Below are positions 9,183-17,337 of a stretch of 64,000 nucleotides of DNA, one piece after another; the stretch's first letter is position 1; each line of letters starts with the position of its first letter. The stretch lies in the NCBI GenBank assembly GCA_003168375.1, contig PMSI01000002.1, positions 1 to 64,000 on the forward strand, read 5' to 3'. The position numbers and the translations under genes are program-made. A model generated the notes under the pieces. It was not told where the DNA came from. It worked only from the letters and a program-made list of their open reading frames with translations, and searched no databases. Source of the stretch: Vulcanimicrobiota bacterium. Its GTDB lineage: Bacteria > Vulcanimicrobiota > Vulcanimicrobiia > Vulcanimicrobiales > Vulcanimicrobiaceae.

Positions 9183-9535
9183 CAGCGCTCGCGGCGGAGC
9201 GTGACGACCGGCGTCGCGCCGTCGAGCAGCCGCGGCTTGGCGATCGAGATTCGGGCCCGGGCGATCCGCGGATCGGCCATCAGCCCGTCGAGGAGCACCT
9301 CACCCAGACGCTCGAGCAAGGCGAACCGCTCTCGCGCGACGATGCGCACCACGCTCGCGTGCACGTCGGCGTAGCTCACGGTGTCGGCCAGCTTGTCGCT
9401 CGCACGCGCGGCGGAAAGGTCGAGTTCGAAGACGAGATCGATGTCGAGCGGCTGCGCGACGTCTTGTTCGCCGAGGTTCGCGCCGTGACGACCCCACGCG
9501 CGTATGCCGCGCACCTCGATGCGGTCGCCGCTCAC
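9182..9535 (-). CDS. folB: Dihydroneopterin aldolase
   Basis: 117 residues matching FolB, which cleaves dihydroneopterin to 6-hydroxymethyl-dihydropterin and glycolaldehyde. The N-terminal strand IEVRGIRAWGRHGANLGEQ and DTVSYADVHASVVRIV with the LLERLGEVLLDGL helix are typical of the tunnelling fold. The GTG start forms GTGA with the folP stop and gives the usual length. A longer reading would extend 24 codons into folP. Confidence 0.92.
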   Translation of the reverse strand: MSGDRIEVRGIRAWGRHGANLGEQDVAQPLDIDLVFELDLSAARASDKLADTVSYADVHASVVRIVARERFALLERLGEVLLDGLMADPRIARARISIAKPRLLDGATPVVTLRRER

Positions 9536-10404
9536 GGAAGACGTTCGGTCCAGCCGTCCGGGCGCCAGCCGCGTACGATCGCGTCGGTGACGCGGACGAC
9601 GTCGCACTGCTCGGGGACGTCGTGCACGCGAACGAGATCGATCCCGGCGGCGATCGCGAGCGCGACCGTCGCCGCGGTACCGAATTCACGCGCTTCGACG
9701 CCGCGCCCGGTCAGCTTTCCGATCGTCGACTTCCGCGAGGTTCCGATCAGCGTCGGAAATCCGAGCGCGACGAGCCGGTCCAGCGCGCGCAACACGGCGA
9801 GATTGTGCTCGGGCAGTTTCCCGAACCCGATCCCGGGGTCGAGGATCACGTGCTCGGGCGCGATGCCGGCGCGCACGCAGCGTGCCGCGCCGGCCTCGAG
9901 GAACGCCAGGACTTCGTCAACGACGTCGCGCTCGTAGACCGCGACCGCCTTGTTGTGCATCACCACGATCGGCGCATCCGTCTCGGCGCAGGCGGCGATC
10001 AGATCCTCGCGCGCGCCCCAGATCGAGTTCAGCATATCGCCGCCGGCGGCACGCGCGTCGCGAAAGACGTCGGCCTTGAACGTGTCGACCGAGACGATCG
10101 CGTCCGGCGCGCCGGCCCGAATCGCGCCCAGCGCTGGAAGCAGGCGCGCGCGCTCGATCTCGGCGCCGATCGGGCGATGACCCGGCCGAGTCGACTCAGC
10201 GCCGACGTCGACCACGTCGGCTCCGTCGGCGAGCTGCTGCAGCGCGCGCGCCGCAGCGATCTCCGCGTGCGGATCGCCGTCGCCGGAGAACGAGTCCGGC
10301 GAGACGTTGACGATTCCCATCACGTAGGTGCGCGCGCCCCACGGCAGCATGCGACCGCGAACGCGCAGCGCGCCGCGCTGTCCGGTCAGCGCGCCATTAC
10401 ACAT
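9532..10404 (-). CDS. folP: Dihydropteroate synthase
   Basis: A 290-residue TIM-barrel DHPS condensing p-aminobenzoate with dihydropterin pyrophosphate, the sulfonamide target. Motifs: MGIVNVSPDSFSGDGD near residue 29, GADVVDVGAESTRPG, the VSVDTFK strand, ILDPGIGFGK and a C-terminal RVHDVPE. A sulfonamide-binding loop of normal form is visible. It overlaps folC by 8 nt and folB by GTGA. Confidence 0.95.
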   Translation of the reverse strand: MCNGALTGQRGALRVRGRMLPWGARTYVMGIVNVSPDSFSGDGDPHAEIAAARALQQLADGADVVDVGAESTRPGHRPIGAEIERARLLPALGAIRAGAPDAIVSVDTFKADVFRDARAAGGDMLNSIWGAREDLIAACAETDAPIVVMHNKAVAVYERDVVDEVLAFLEAGAARCVRAGIAPEHVILDPGIGFGKLPEHNLAVLRALDRLVALGFPTLIGTSRKSTIGKLTGRGVEAREFGTAATVALAIAAGIDLVRVHDVPEQCDVVRVTDAIVRGWRPDGWTERLP

Positions 10405-11719
10405 TCGAGTTCGACTGCACGTTCGCCATCCACCATGCGCGCAGTTCGGCCACCACGAACGTCGAGCCGGTGACGACGATGATCGAGTCGGAGTCGGCGT
10501 TGCGGCGCGCGATCGAGAACGCGTCGACCGGATCGGAGATCGCGCGCCCCCACGCGCCGAGCTCGTCCGCGATCGAAGCGAGCCGCTGCGGCCGCGACGC
10601 CGTACGGCCCGCCGTCGAGAACGTCGTGAACACGAACGAACCGCCGAGCGGGAGGAACGGCCGGATCACCTGCGCTGCGTCCTTCGACTCGGCGATCGCC
10701 ATCACGAAGGTGAACCGGCGCTCGGGGAACGTCTCGGCGAGCGCGGCGGCGAGGTGCGCGGCCTTGTCGGGGTTGTGCGCGATGTCGAACAAGACGCCCG
10801 GATGCGAGGGGAAGAACTCCATCCGTCCCGGGATCATGGTGCGCGCGAAGCCGGTCTCGATCTGCGCGCGCGTCGGCCGAAGATCGGCGCCAAGCTGCTC
10901 CAGCGTACGGATCGCGGTCGCGGCGTTCTCCTGCTGGAAGCCGCCGAGGACCGGCAGCGAGATCTCGTACCGGTCCTCCGGCGTGATCGCCGCGAACGAC
11001 TGTCCGTACAGCTCGCCGCGACGCTGCTCGATCGTGACGCTGTCGGCGACCGAGACGAACGGCGCGCCGACGTCGGCGCACGCGCGCTCGATCGCGCGGC
11101 GCGCGCTCGCGTCGCGCACGAAGGTGACGAGCGGGATCCCTGCTTTGGCGATCCCGGCCTTGTCGCGCGCGATCTCCTCCACGGTCTCGCCGAGGATGTC
11201 GGTGTGGTCGAGCGCGACGTTGGTGATGACCGAGACGCGCGGGCGCAGCACGTTCGTGCCGTCGAGCCTCCCGCCGACGCCCGCTTCGATCACGGCGACG
11301 TCGACGTCGCTGCGCGCGAACCACAAGAACGCCAGCGCCAGCAGCGTCTCGTAGTACGTCGGCCGGCCGTGCTCGAACGAGACGCGGTCGACCGCCGCCT
11401 GCATCTCGCCGATCAGCTCGCCGAACGCGTCCTCGGGGATCGCGATCCCGTCGACGCGCGCACGCTCGGTGACCGTGGTGAGGTGCGGCTTCGTGTGCAG
11501 CCCGGTGCGCTTCCCGGACGCCTGCAGCGCCGCGGCGATCATCGTGGAGGTCGAGCCTTTCCCGCTCGTCCCGGCCACATGGATCGTCGGATAGGCCTCC
11601 TGCGGGTTGCCCAGCTCGCCCAGGAACGCGTGGATGCGCTCGAGGCGATTCGGCATCCGCCGCGACGCGTTCTCGTTGATCAACCCCAGCAGATAGGACT
11701 CGGCCGACTGGAACGTCAC
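10397..11719 (-). CDS. folC: Dihydrofolate synthase / folylpolyglutamate synthase
   Basis: 440 residues of the Mur-ligase family. The P-loop THVAGTSGKGST equivalent reads IHVAGTSGKGSTSTM and the YYETLLALAFLWFA region follows. VIEAGVGGRLDGTNVL is the FolC signature and TNVALDHTDILG precedes the second metal site. It adds glutamate to dihydropteroate and folates. The GTG start overlaps the mogA stop (GTGA). Further open frame upstream lies inside mogA and is rejected. Confidence 0.94.
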   Translation of the reverse strand: MTFQSAESYLLGLINENASRRMPNRLERIHAFLGELGNPQEAYPTIHVAGTSGKGSTSTMIAAALQASGKRTGLHTKPHLTTVTERARVDGIAIPEDAFGELIGEMQAAVDRVSFEHGRPTYYETLLALAFLWFARSDVDVAVIEAGVGGRLDGTNVLRPRVSVITNVALDHTDILGETVEEIARDKAGIAKAGIPLVTFVRDASARRAIERACADVGAPFVSVADSVTIEQRRGELYGQSFAAITPEDRYEISLPVLGGFQQENAATAIRTLEQLGADLRPTRAQIETGFARTMIPGRMEFFPSHPGVLFDIAHNPDKAAHLAAALAETFPERRFTFVMAIAESKDAAQVIRPFLPLGGSFVFTTFSTAGRTASRPQRLASIADELGAWGRAISDPVDAFSIARRNADSDSIIVVTGSTFVVAELRAWWMANVQSNSNV

Positions 11720-12243
11720 CCTTCGTGATACCCCGTCGGGTGCGCGTCTGTTGCGGTGCCGGCGAGCAAATCGAGCGCATGCGGGAGCGCGGCCACGATC
11801 GCGTCGAGGGTTTCGCGCACGGCCTTCGGGCTGCCCGGGAGGTTCACGATCAGCGAGCGGTTGCGCACGCCCGCGACGGCGCGCGAGAGCATCGCCGTGC
11901 GCGTGGCGCGCATCGACGCGGTCCGCATCGCTTCGGCGATCCCCGGCACTTCGTAGTCGAGCACGGCGGCAGTCGCCTGCGGCGTGCGGTCGCGCTGGCC
12001 GAGCCCGGTCCCTCCGGAGGTGAGGACGAGCCGCGTGCCGCCGTCGCAGAGCTCGATCAGCGCCGCCTGCAGCGCCGCCGGGTCGTCCGGCAGGATCCGC
12101 TCGTCGTCGACCGCGAGCGGGTTGCCGAGCAGTGCATCCTTTATCACCGGGATGCACAGGTCGGGACGCTCGCCCGAGTGCGCGCGATCGGAGAGCACGA
12201 TGATCGAGACGGGATAGACCTGCTGGACGGCGTGCGGGCTCAC
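11716..12243 (-). CDS. mogA: Molybdopterin adenylyltransferase (MogA/MoaB family)
   Basis: 175 residues. VSIIVLSDRAHSGE opens the fold. The MPT-binding LTSGGTGLGQRDRTPQA is the family signature, and NLPGSPKAVRETLDAI closes it. The protein adenylates molybdopterin before MoeA inserts molybdate. GTG overlaps the moaC stop. It sits between moaC and folC, and moeA is about 30 kb away in this window, so the cofactor pathway is split. Confidence 0.9.
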   Translation of the reverse strand: MSPHAVQQVYPVSIIVLSDRAHSGERPDLCIPVIKDALLGNPLAVDDERILPDDPAALQAALIELCDGGTRLVLTSGGTGLGQRDRTPQATAAVLDYEVPGIAEAMRTASMRATRTAMLSRAVAGVRNRSLIVNLPGSPKAVRETLDAIVAALPHALDLLAGTATDAHPTGYHEG

Positions 12244-12722
12244 TCCGAGGGCCTCCAGTCGCCGGATTTTCCGCCCGTCTTCTCGATCAGGCGAACGCGC
12301 TCGACCACGATCCCCTTGTCGACCGCCTTGCACATGTCGTAGATCGTCAGCGCGGCGATGCTCGCCGCGACCATCGCTTCCATCTCGACGCCCGTCTGCC
12401 CGACGGTCGTCGCGCGACTGGTGATGCGCAGCGCGGTCGCATCGTCCCAGGCGAACGCGACATCGACCGCACCGAGCGGTATCGGATGCGCCAATGGGAT
12501 GAGCTCGCCGGTGCGCTTCGCCGCCATGATCCCGGCCAGCTGCGCGGCGGCGAACGCGTCGCCCTTCGCGAGCGTCGCGTCGCGCAAGGCGTTCGCAGCG
12601 TCCAGGCTGAGCCGCACGAGCGCTTCGGCGCGCGCGGTGCGCGCGGTCGGAGTCTTCCCACCAACGTCGACCATCGTCAACGATCCGTCTTCCCGAACAT
12701 GCGACAGCTTCGAGGGTTTCAT
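12240..12722 (-). CDS. moaC: Cyclic pyranopterin monophosphate synthase
   Basis: 160 residues matching MoaC, which with MoaA makes cyclic pyranopterin from GTP. It has the MVDVGGKTPTARTARAEA N-terminus, AAKRTGELIPLAHPIPL, the GQTGVEMEAMVAASIAALTIYDMCKAVDKG helix and the C-terminal KTGGKSGDWRP. ATG overlaps the cysteine synthase stop (ATGA). moaA is not in the window. Confidence 0.96.
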   Translation of the reverse strand: MKPSKLSHVREDGSLTMVDVGGKTPTARTARAEALVRLSLDAANALRDATLAKGDAFAAAQLAGIMAAKRTGELIPLAHPIPLGAVDVAFAWDDATALRITSRATTVGQTGVEMEAMVAASIAALTIYDMCKAVDKGIVVERVRLIEKTGGKSGDWRPSE

Positions 12723-13744
12723 AGAAATTCGAGGTCCTTCGCTTGGGGGACGACGTCGTTCTCGCGCAGCCATGCGTCGTCGTAGAGACGCGATCGGTAG
12801 CGCTCGCCGCCGTCGCATAGGATCGTCACCACCGTGCTCCCGGCCGGGAGCGTTCGCGAGTAGCGGGCGGCGGCGGCGACGTTGAGCGCCGCCGAGCCGC
12901 CGACGAACAGCCCTTCCTCGCGGACCAGCCAGTGCGCCATCTCGGTCAGCGTGCGATCGTCGACGCGCAGCGCGTCGTCGACCGGAGCGCCCGCGAAGTT
13001 CGCCACGATCCGCTTGATCCCGATCCCTTCGGCGTTCGAGTCGCCCTCCGCGGCGAGCTCCCCGGTCGTGACGTAGCTGAACAACGCCGAGCCGTACGGA
13101 TCGGCGAGCACGACGCGAATCGACGCGGCGTACGCCTTGAGCGCGCGGCCGACGCCGGCGATCGTGCCGCCGGTCCCCGCGGCGGCGACGAAGGCGTCCA
13201 GTGCCCCGCCGGTCTGCGAGAGGATCTCGGGACCGGTCGTGCGCTCGTGCGCGTCGCGGTTGGCGGTGTTCTCGAACTGATTCGCCCACACGGCGCCCGG
13301 GGTGGCCTCGGCGATGCGGCGTGCCTCGTGATAGTAGTTCGCCTGATTCGTGTACGGCGCGGCCGGCACGACGTGCAGCTCCGCGCCGAACGTGCGCAGC
13401 AGACCGTACTTCTCGGGCGCCTGGTCGTCGGGCATCACGATGATCGTGCGGTACCCGCGCGCGTTGCCGACCAACGCCAGCCCGATCCCGGTGTTTCCGG
13501 CCGTCCCTTCGACGACCACGCCGCCGGGTTTCAGCAGGCCGCGCACTTCGAAGTCCTCGACGATGCCGCGCGCGGCGCGATCTTTCACCGAACCGCCCGG
13601 ATTGAGAAACTCCGCCTTGCCGAGGATCCTGCGGCCGAGCGCCGCCGAGAGCTTCGGCAGCCCGATCAGCGGCGTGTTTCCAATCGCGCCGACGAACCCG
13701 TCGGCTGCGGACGTCGAAGAAGTGCTCGGTGAGGGATTCGCCAC
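12719..13744 (-). CDS. cysK: PLP-dependent cysteine synthase
   Basis: 341 residues of the O-acetylserine sulfhydrylase family. FVGAIGNTPLIGLPKLS leads in, the PLP lysine is in NPGGSVKDRAARGI, and GTAGNTGIGLALVGNARGY and AAAGTGGTIAGVGRAL bind substrate and cofactor phosphate. It uses O-acetylserine and sulfide, though a CysM or cystathionine-synthase-like substrate choice cannot be excluded. The GTG start gives a short Ser/Thr-rich tail before the conserved part. First gene of the moa/fol operon, divergent from 13771. Confidence 0.88.
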   Translation of the reverse strand: MANPSPSTSSTSAADGFVGAIGNTPLIGLPKLSAALGRRILGKAEFLNPGGSVKDRAARGIVEDFEVRGLLKPGGVVVEGTAGNTGIGLALVGNARGYRTIIVMPDDQAPEKYGLLRTFGAELHVVPAAPYTNQANYYHEARRIAEATPGAVWANQFENTANRDAHERTTGPEILSQTGGALDAFVAAAGTGGTIAGVGRALKAYAASIRVVLADPYGSALFSYVTTGELAAEGDSNAEGIGIKRIVANFAGAPVDDALRVDDRTLTEMAHWLVREEGLFVGGSAALNVAAAARYSRTLPAGSTVVTILCDGGERYRSRLYDDAWLRENDVVPQAKDLEFL

Positions 13745-13770
13745 GGTGCGGTGAACGTCGTCCGGCGAGG

Positions 13771-14856
13771 ATGACGGTTCCTGTTGGGGCGGACGGCGTA
13801 CTCGGATTGTATAGCGCCGTCGGCGACGCATTCGCCGGGCGCAGGCTCGGTTTCGGCCGCCGGCGCGCCGCGCTGGCGGCGCGGTTCGCACGCCATCGCG
13901 GCGCCGGCGACGCCGGCGTCGCGGCAAGCTGGGTCGCCGGCGCGCTGGCCGAGATCGGCGCGATCGAAGTCGTCGTCGCGGCCGACGCGACGCCGCCGGC
14001 CCGCCTCCACGCCTTCGCCGACGCGCCGGTCCACGGGGCGCACCTCGTCGGCGCGTTTGGGGGGCTGCCGTCCCACGCCGCCGACATCGTGCGCTGGCAT
14101 CGCGAGCACGACGACGGCACCGGGATCCCCGATCGTCTGCGCTGGGACGGGATCCCGGCCGACGCCGCGGCGCTGGGGATCGTCCATGCCTTTCTCGAGG
14201 CCGTCGAAGACCCGTCCGAGCCGCGAGAGCCGCTCGAAGCGCTCTTCGCACTCGCGGCCGAGAGCGGGCGGCGCTTCCGCGTCGAGCTCGTCCGTGCTTT
14301 TCGTGCGTTCGCAGGCGGGGCGACCCCCGATTGGGACGCGCCCATCGAGCTGGAGCTTCCGGCGTTCGACGAGGAGACGGCGCTGGCGGGGCTCGTCGCG
14401 CGCGTCGACGCACGCGATTCGACGACCGAAGGCCGCAGCGAACGGCTCGCCGCGATCGCGGCGGCCCTGGCGGAGCGGCTCGGCCTCGACGCCGCCCAAG
14501 CCGCCCGCCTAGCGCGGCTGCTCGCGCTCGGCCGCGCCGTCGAGGCCATATCGCCCGACGACTTCGACCCGCTCTCCCGGTTCGCACGGGAGCACCGTAC
14601 AAGCGTCGCGCTGCGCGCCGCCGCGATCGCCGGGTCGGTGCCGCGGTACGCCGCGGACGCGCCGTACCTGGCCGCCTCGGCCGCCTGGTTCGAAGACGGC
14701 GCTCAGGACCCGCGCGCCGCGGTGCTCGCGCTCGCTGTCGCGGCCGACGCCCTCCCTCCCGCCGACGCGGTGCGCCGGCTCACCGCCGCAGCAGGAACCC
14801 AGCTCGATCCCGGGGTGACGCGCGCGTACCTTGCGGGACTCGGGGCGCCGTCGTGA
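13771..14856 (+). CDS. Tandem degenerate HD-GYP protein
   Basis: 361 residues holding two eroded HD-GYP-like domains. In domain 1 the HDIGK equivalent reads AEIGA (about 60-64), while the second half keeps HREHDDGTGIPDRLRWDGIP (110-129) followed by the typical IVHAFLEAV helix. Domain 2 starts DSTTEGRSERLAAIAAALAERLGL (217-240), like the HD-GYP helix before the HD pair, but LLALGRA replaces LLHDIGK. It ends AAGTQLDPGVTRAYL, the family tail. Hydrolysis of c-di-GMP is unlikely, and binding or scaffolding is more plausible. ATG follows a GCGAGG site. The stop overlaps the next start (GTGA). Confidence 0.65.
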   Translation: MTVPVGADGVLGLYSAVGDAFAGRRLGFGRRRAALAARFARHRGAGDAGVAASWVAGALAEIGAIEVVVAADATPPARLHAFADAPVHGAHLVGAFGGLPSHAADIVRWHREHDDGTGIPDRLRWDGIPADAAALGIVHAFLEAVEDPSEPREPLEALFALAAESGRRFRVELVRAFRAFAGGATPDWDAPIELELPAFDEETALAGLVARVDARDSTTEGRSERLAAIAAALAERLGLDAAQAARLARLLALGRAVEAISPDDFDPLSRFAREHRTSVALRAAAIAGSVPRYAADAPYLAASAAWFEDGAQDPRAAVLALAVAADALPPADAVRRLTAAAGTQLDPGVTRAYLAGLGAPS

Positions 14857-15764
14857 TCGATCTTCCGGCCCGCACCCGGCGTGTCTCCGGAACGCGGCTG
14901 CTCGACCTGTGCCGCGAACGCGGGATCGGCAGCATCGTCGATCCGTTCATGGGCTTGCCGATGCACCTCAACGTGCTCAAGCGCCACGGCATCGCCGTGC
15001 ACGGCGGCGACCTGCTCGAGTGGTTCGTTCGCGCGGGCGAAGGCCTCGTTGCGAACGACTTCACGATCCTGCGCGATGCGGAAGTCGCCGAGGTCGTCGA
15101 GATGCTCCCCGGGCGCATTTATCCGTCCGACCTGTTCCGGGCCTGGGAAGGGGTCTTTTTCAGCGAAGATCAGTGCCGGTACCTGAGCGTGTGGCACGCG
15201 AACGTGCACGCGCTGCGCAGCGACGGACAGACCGGGCTCGCACTGGTCGGCTTGTGGCACGTGCTCTGCCACTGGCTGCTCAAAGCGCGTCATCCCGACG
15301 AGATGGTCGACGTTCCGCCGAGCGAGCTCGCGTGGCACTACATCCGCGAGACCGAACGCTGGGTCGTCAGCAACGGCAGGCGCAACACCGTGCGCCGTGC
15401 CGACTTCGCTACGACACTCGGCGCGGTGCGCGCCGACGCGATCTATCTCGCCCCGCCCGGACGCAGCGGCGCGAAACGGATCGACGCGCGCGTCTGGATG
15501 TGGGAGGCGTGGTGGCAGGGCGATCCCTATCTCAACGTCGAGCGCCTCTACCGCGACACGGTCTTCGGCGGCCGCATCAACGACGACGCGAGTTACGACC
15601 GGGCGATCGCCGACGTGCTCGCGGCCGGCGCAGCACCGTACGTGATCGTGCAGTCGTCCGCGCTCGAAGCGACGCGTTTCGAACGCCTCGTCCGCGCGCA
15701 GCGTCCGCACATCGAGATCGTCACGCCCAACGACGAAGAAATCTACATCATCGGGAAAAAGTAG
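14853..15764 (+). CDS. Degenerate D12-type DNA adenine methyltransferase-like protein
   Basis: 303 residues. VDPFMGLPMHLNVLKRHG (29-46) with GGDLLEWF and VANDF resembles the SAM-binding PFxGxG motif and acidic loop of D12 (Dam-like) N6-adenine methyltransferases. The catalytic DPPY position reads APPG (200-203, in AIYLAPPG), removing Asp and Tyr. The C-terminal EIVTPNDEEIYIIGKK also fits the fold. SAM binding may survive, but adenine methylation by the known mechanism should not. It is GTGA-coupled to the degenerate HD-GYP protein, so the two probably act together. The family call is moderate; another Rossmann methyltransferase-like fold is possible. Confidence 0.5.
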   Translation: MIDLPARTRRVSGTRLLDLCRERGIGSIVDPFMGLPMHLNVLKRHGIAVHGGDLLEWFVRAGEGLVANDFTILRDAEVAEVVEMLPGRIYPSDLFRAWEGVFFSEDQCRYLSVWHANVHALRSDGQTGLALVGLWHVLCHWLLKARHPDEMVDVPPSELAWHYIRETERWVVSNGRRNTVRRADFATTLGAVRADAIYLAPPGRSGAKRIDARVWMWEAWWQGDPYLNVERLYRDTVFGGRINDDASYDRAIADVLAAGAAPYVIVQSSALEATRFERLVRAQRPHIEIVTPNDEEIYIIGKK

Positions 15765-15938
15765 TCAGCGCGCGGGCGTCGCGCTCTGGAACCGGTACCA
15801 CACGAGGCAGAGCAGCGCGAGGATCACGCTGACGATGCCGTGCTTGGCGTGGATGCCGGCCGGATAGAAGTGTCCGGTCCAGTAGAGCACGGCGATGATG
15901 AGGAAGACCAGGGCCAGGAGCAGCGCGAGCTGTTTCAT
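15765..15938 (-). CDS. Small two-helix membrane protein
   Basis: 57 residues with two hydrophobic helices (about 3-19 and 34-48) joined by YWTGHFYPAGIHAKHG, and a short basic tail. No family recognised. The ATG forms ATGA with the uppP stop, so it should be co-translated with uppP. It is convergent with the methyltransferase-like gene with no spacer. A longer start at 15998 would add Arg-rich residues and lie inside uppP. Confidence 0.7.
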   Translation of the reverse strand: MKQLALLLALVFLIIAVLYWTGHFYPAGIHAKHGIVSVILALLCLVWYRFQSATPAR

Positions 15939-16816
15939 GCGATTACTTTCGTAGCGAAGAGAACGAACGAGACGGCGCCGGCAGCGAGGCAGTACCACGC
16001 GAATGGCGAGAGGTCGCTGTGACGGAAATAGCGAGTCAGGAACGCAACCGAGGCGTACGCCGTCAGGCCCGCGAGCACGCCGCCGACCACCGCCTGGGCG
16101 AGCACGCCGTGCGCGTCCGGAACGAAGAGCTTCGGAAACTCGAGCACGCTCGCGGCGAGGATCACCGGCGTCGCAAGCAGGAACGAGTATCGCGCAGCAT
16201 CCTCGTGCCGCAGATCGCGCAGCAGCCCCGCGACGATCGCCGAGCCCGAACGCGAGATACCGGGCAGCAGCGCGAGCGACTGCGCGAACCCGACCATCAC
16301 GCCGTCGGTGCCCTTGAGCTCGGGCAGCTGTCGATAAGCTACCGTGTCACCCTGAGCCTGTCGAAGGGTTGTCGAAGGATGCTGGCGGCGCCGCAGCCAC
16401 TCGCCGAGCAGCATGATGAACCCGTTCGCGAACAGGAACAGCGAGACCGGGATCGGCGAGGCGAACAGCTTCTTGACGCTCGACTCGAGCAGGACGCCGA
16501 GCACGCCGACGGGGACCGTCCCCGCCACCAGCAGCCACGCCGTCCGCTCGTTCGGGTCGTCGCCGATCCGGCCTCGAACGATCGTCGCGACGAACGCGCG
16601 CACGATCGCGACCCAGTCGTCGCGATAGAACACGATCAGCGCCAGTGCGGTCCCGAGGTGGAGCACGACGACGAACGCGAGAAACGAGTCCGATCCTTCG
16701 TCGATGCCCCACCTCAGCAACGCGGGAAGGAGCACGGTGTGTCCGAGGCTGCTGACCGGGAAGAGTTCGCTGACGCCCTGCAGTACCGCGAGCAGCATCG
16801 CTTGCAAGAACGTCAC
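15935..16816 (-). CDS. uppP: Undecaprenyl-diphosphate phosphatase
   Basis: 293 residues of the BacA/UppP family, which recycles undecaprenyl diphosphate for wall and surface glycan synthesis. LLAVLQGVSELFPVSSLGH carries the first active-site motif and LLPGISRSGSAIVAGLLRDL the second, with multiple membrane helices. A loop insert of about 20 residues (STTLRQAQGDT and flanks) is encoded by a dispersed palindromic repeat. The GTG start is preceded by a frame that stays open but is not homologous. Confidence 0.92.
   Translation of the reverse strand: MTFLQAMLLAVLQGVSELFPVSSLGHTVLLPALLRWGIDEGSDSFLAFVVVLHLGTALALIVFYRDDWVAIVRAFVATIVRGRIGDDPNERTAWLLVAGTVPVGVLGVLLESSVKKLFASPIPVSLFLFANGFIMLLGEWLRRRQHPSTTLRQAQGDTVAYRQLPELKGTDGVMVGFAQSLALLPGISRSGSAIVAGLLRDLRHEDAARYSFLLATPVILAASVLEFPKLFVPDAHGVLAQAVVGGVLAGLTAYASVAFLTRYFRHSDLSPFAWYCLAAGAVSFVLFATKVIA
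16346..16379 (+). repeat. Dispersed palindromic repeat inside uppP
   Basis: The stretch holds CCTGAGCCTGTCGAAGGG followed by TTGTCGAAGG. This kind of CTGTCGAAGG repeat is widespread in high-GC environmental genomes. On the minus strand it is read in frame as PSTTLRQAQGDT within a UppP loop that other members lack. A related copy in the M16 gene encodes STLRRAQDG. Confidence 0.7.
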
Positions 16817-16873
16817 AACGCGGCTCGGTTCGCACGCAGGGGAGGCTTTCCCGCTCGCGCGAAAGGCCGACGC

Positions 16874-17233
16874 GTGAGTGAAGTACGGTCGCATCGCCGG
16901 CTCTCGGACGCGCCGATGCTCGTCGCCTATACGATCGCCGACGAGTTCGCGGAGGCACGCACCGAAACGTATGACGTCGGGCTCGGCGGACTCGCGATGC
17001 TCGCCGAGACCGAGCTTCCGATGGGGCAGGCGCTGCGGTTGGAACTGGAACTGCGGGGCGACCCGCGCCCGCCGCTCCGCCTCACCGGCGAGGTGCGCTG
17101 GTGCCGCTACGACGGCGGGCTCGCCAAGTATCGAACCGGCGTCGAATTCACCGACCGCACCCCCGAGCAAGAGTCGCAGCTCCTCGGCTACATCGAGATG
17201 ATGTACCAGCTCCGCGATTTGGGAGTGCTGTAA
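16874..17233 (+). CDS. PilZ domain protein
   Basis: 119 residues, essentially one PilZ domain. RSHRRLSDAPMLVAY supplies the Arg-rich c-di-GMP switch and TYDVGLGGLAM corresponds to the D/NxSxxG motif (Gly for Ser). GEVRWCRYDGG and TGVEFTDRTPEQE are typical barrel strands. It probably binds c-di-GMP and transmits the signal to a partner not evident here. The GTG start follows GAAAGG by about 7 nt. Divergent from uppP. Confidence 0.85.
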   Translation: MSEVRSHRRLSDAPMLVAYTIADEFAEARTETYDVGLGGLAMLAETELPMGQALRLELELRGDPRPPLRLTGEVRWCRYDGGLAKYRTGVEFTDRTPEQESQLLGYIEMMYQLRDLGVL

Positions 17234-17263
17234 AGCCCACCCGCCGAGATGACCAGGACGCAG

Positions 17264-17295
17264 AAAACGCCCCGCCCGAAGGGCCGGGGCGTTTT
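17264..17295. terminator. Bidirectional intrinsic terminator
   Basis: AAAACGCCCCG and CGGGGCGTTTT form an 11-bp perfect stem around a 10-nt loop, with A- and T-runs at its ends. It lies between the convergent PilZ and tonB genes and can stop transcription from both sides. Confidence 0.9.
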
Positions 17296-17337
17296 GCGTC
17301 CGCAGGCGTATGGCGCTCGTTCAGAGCGCCATCGCCT

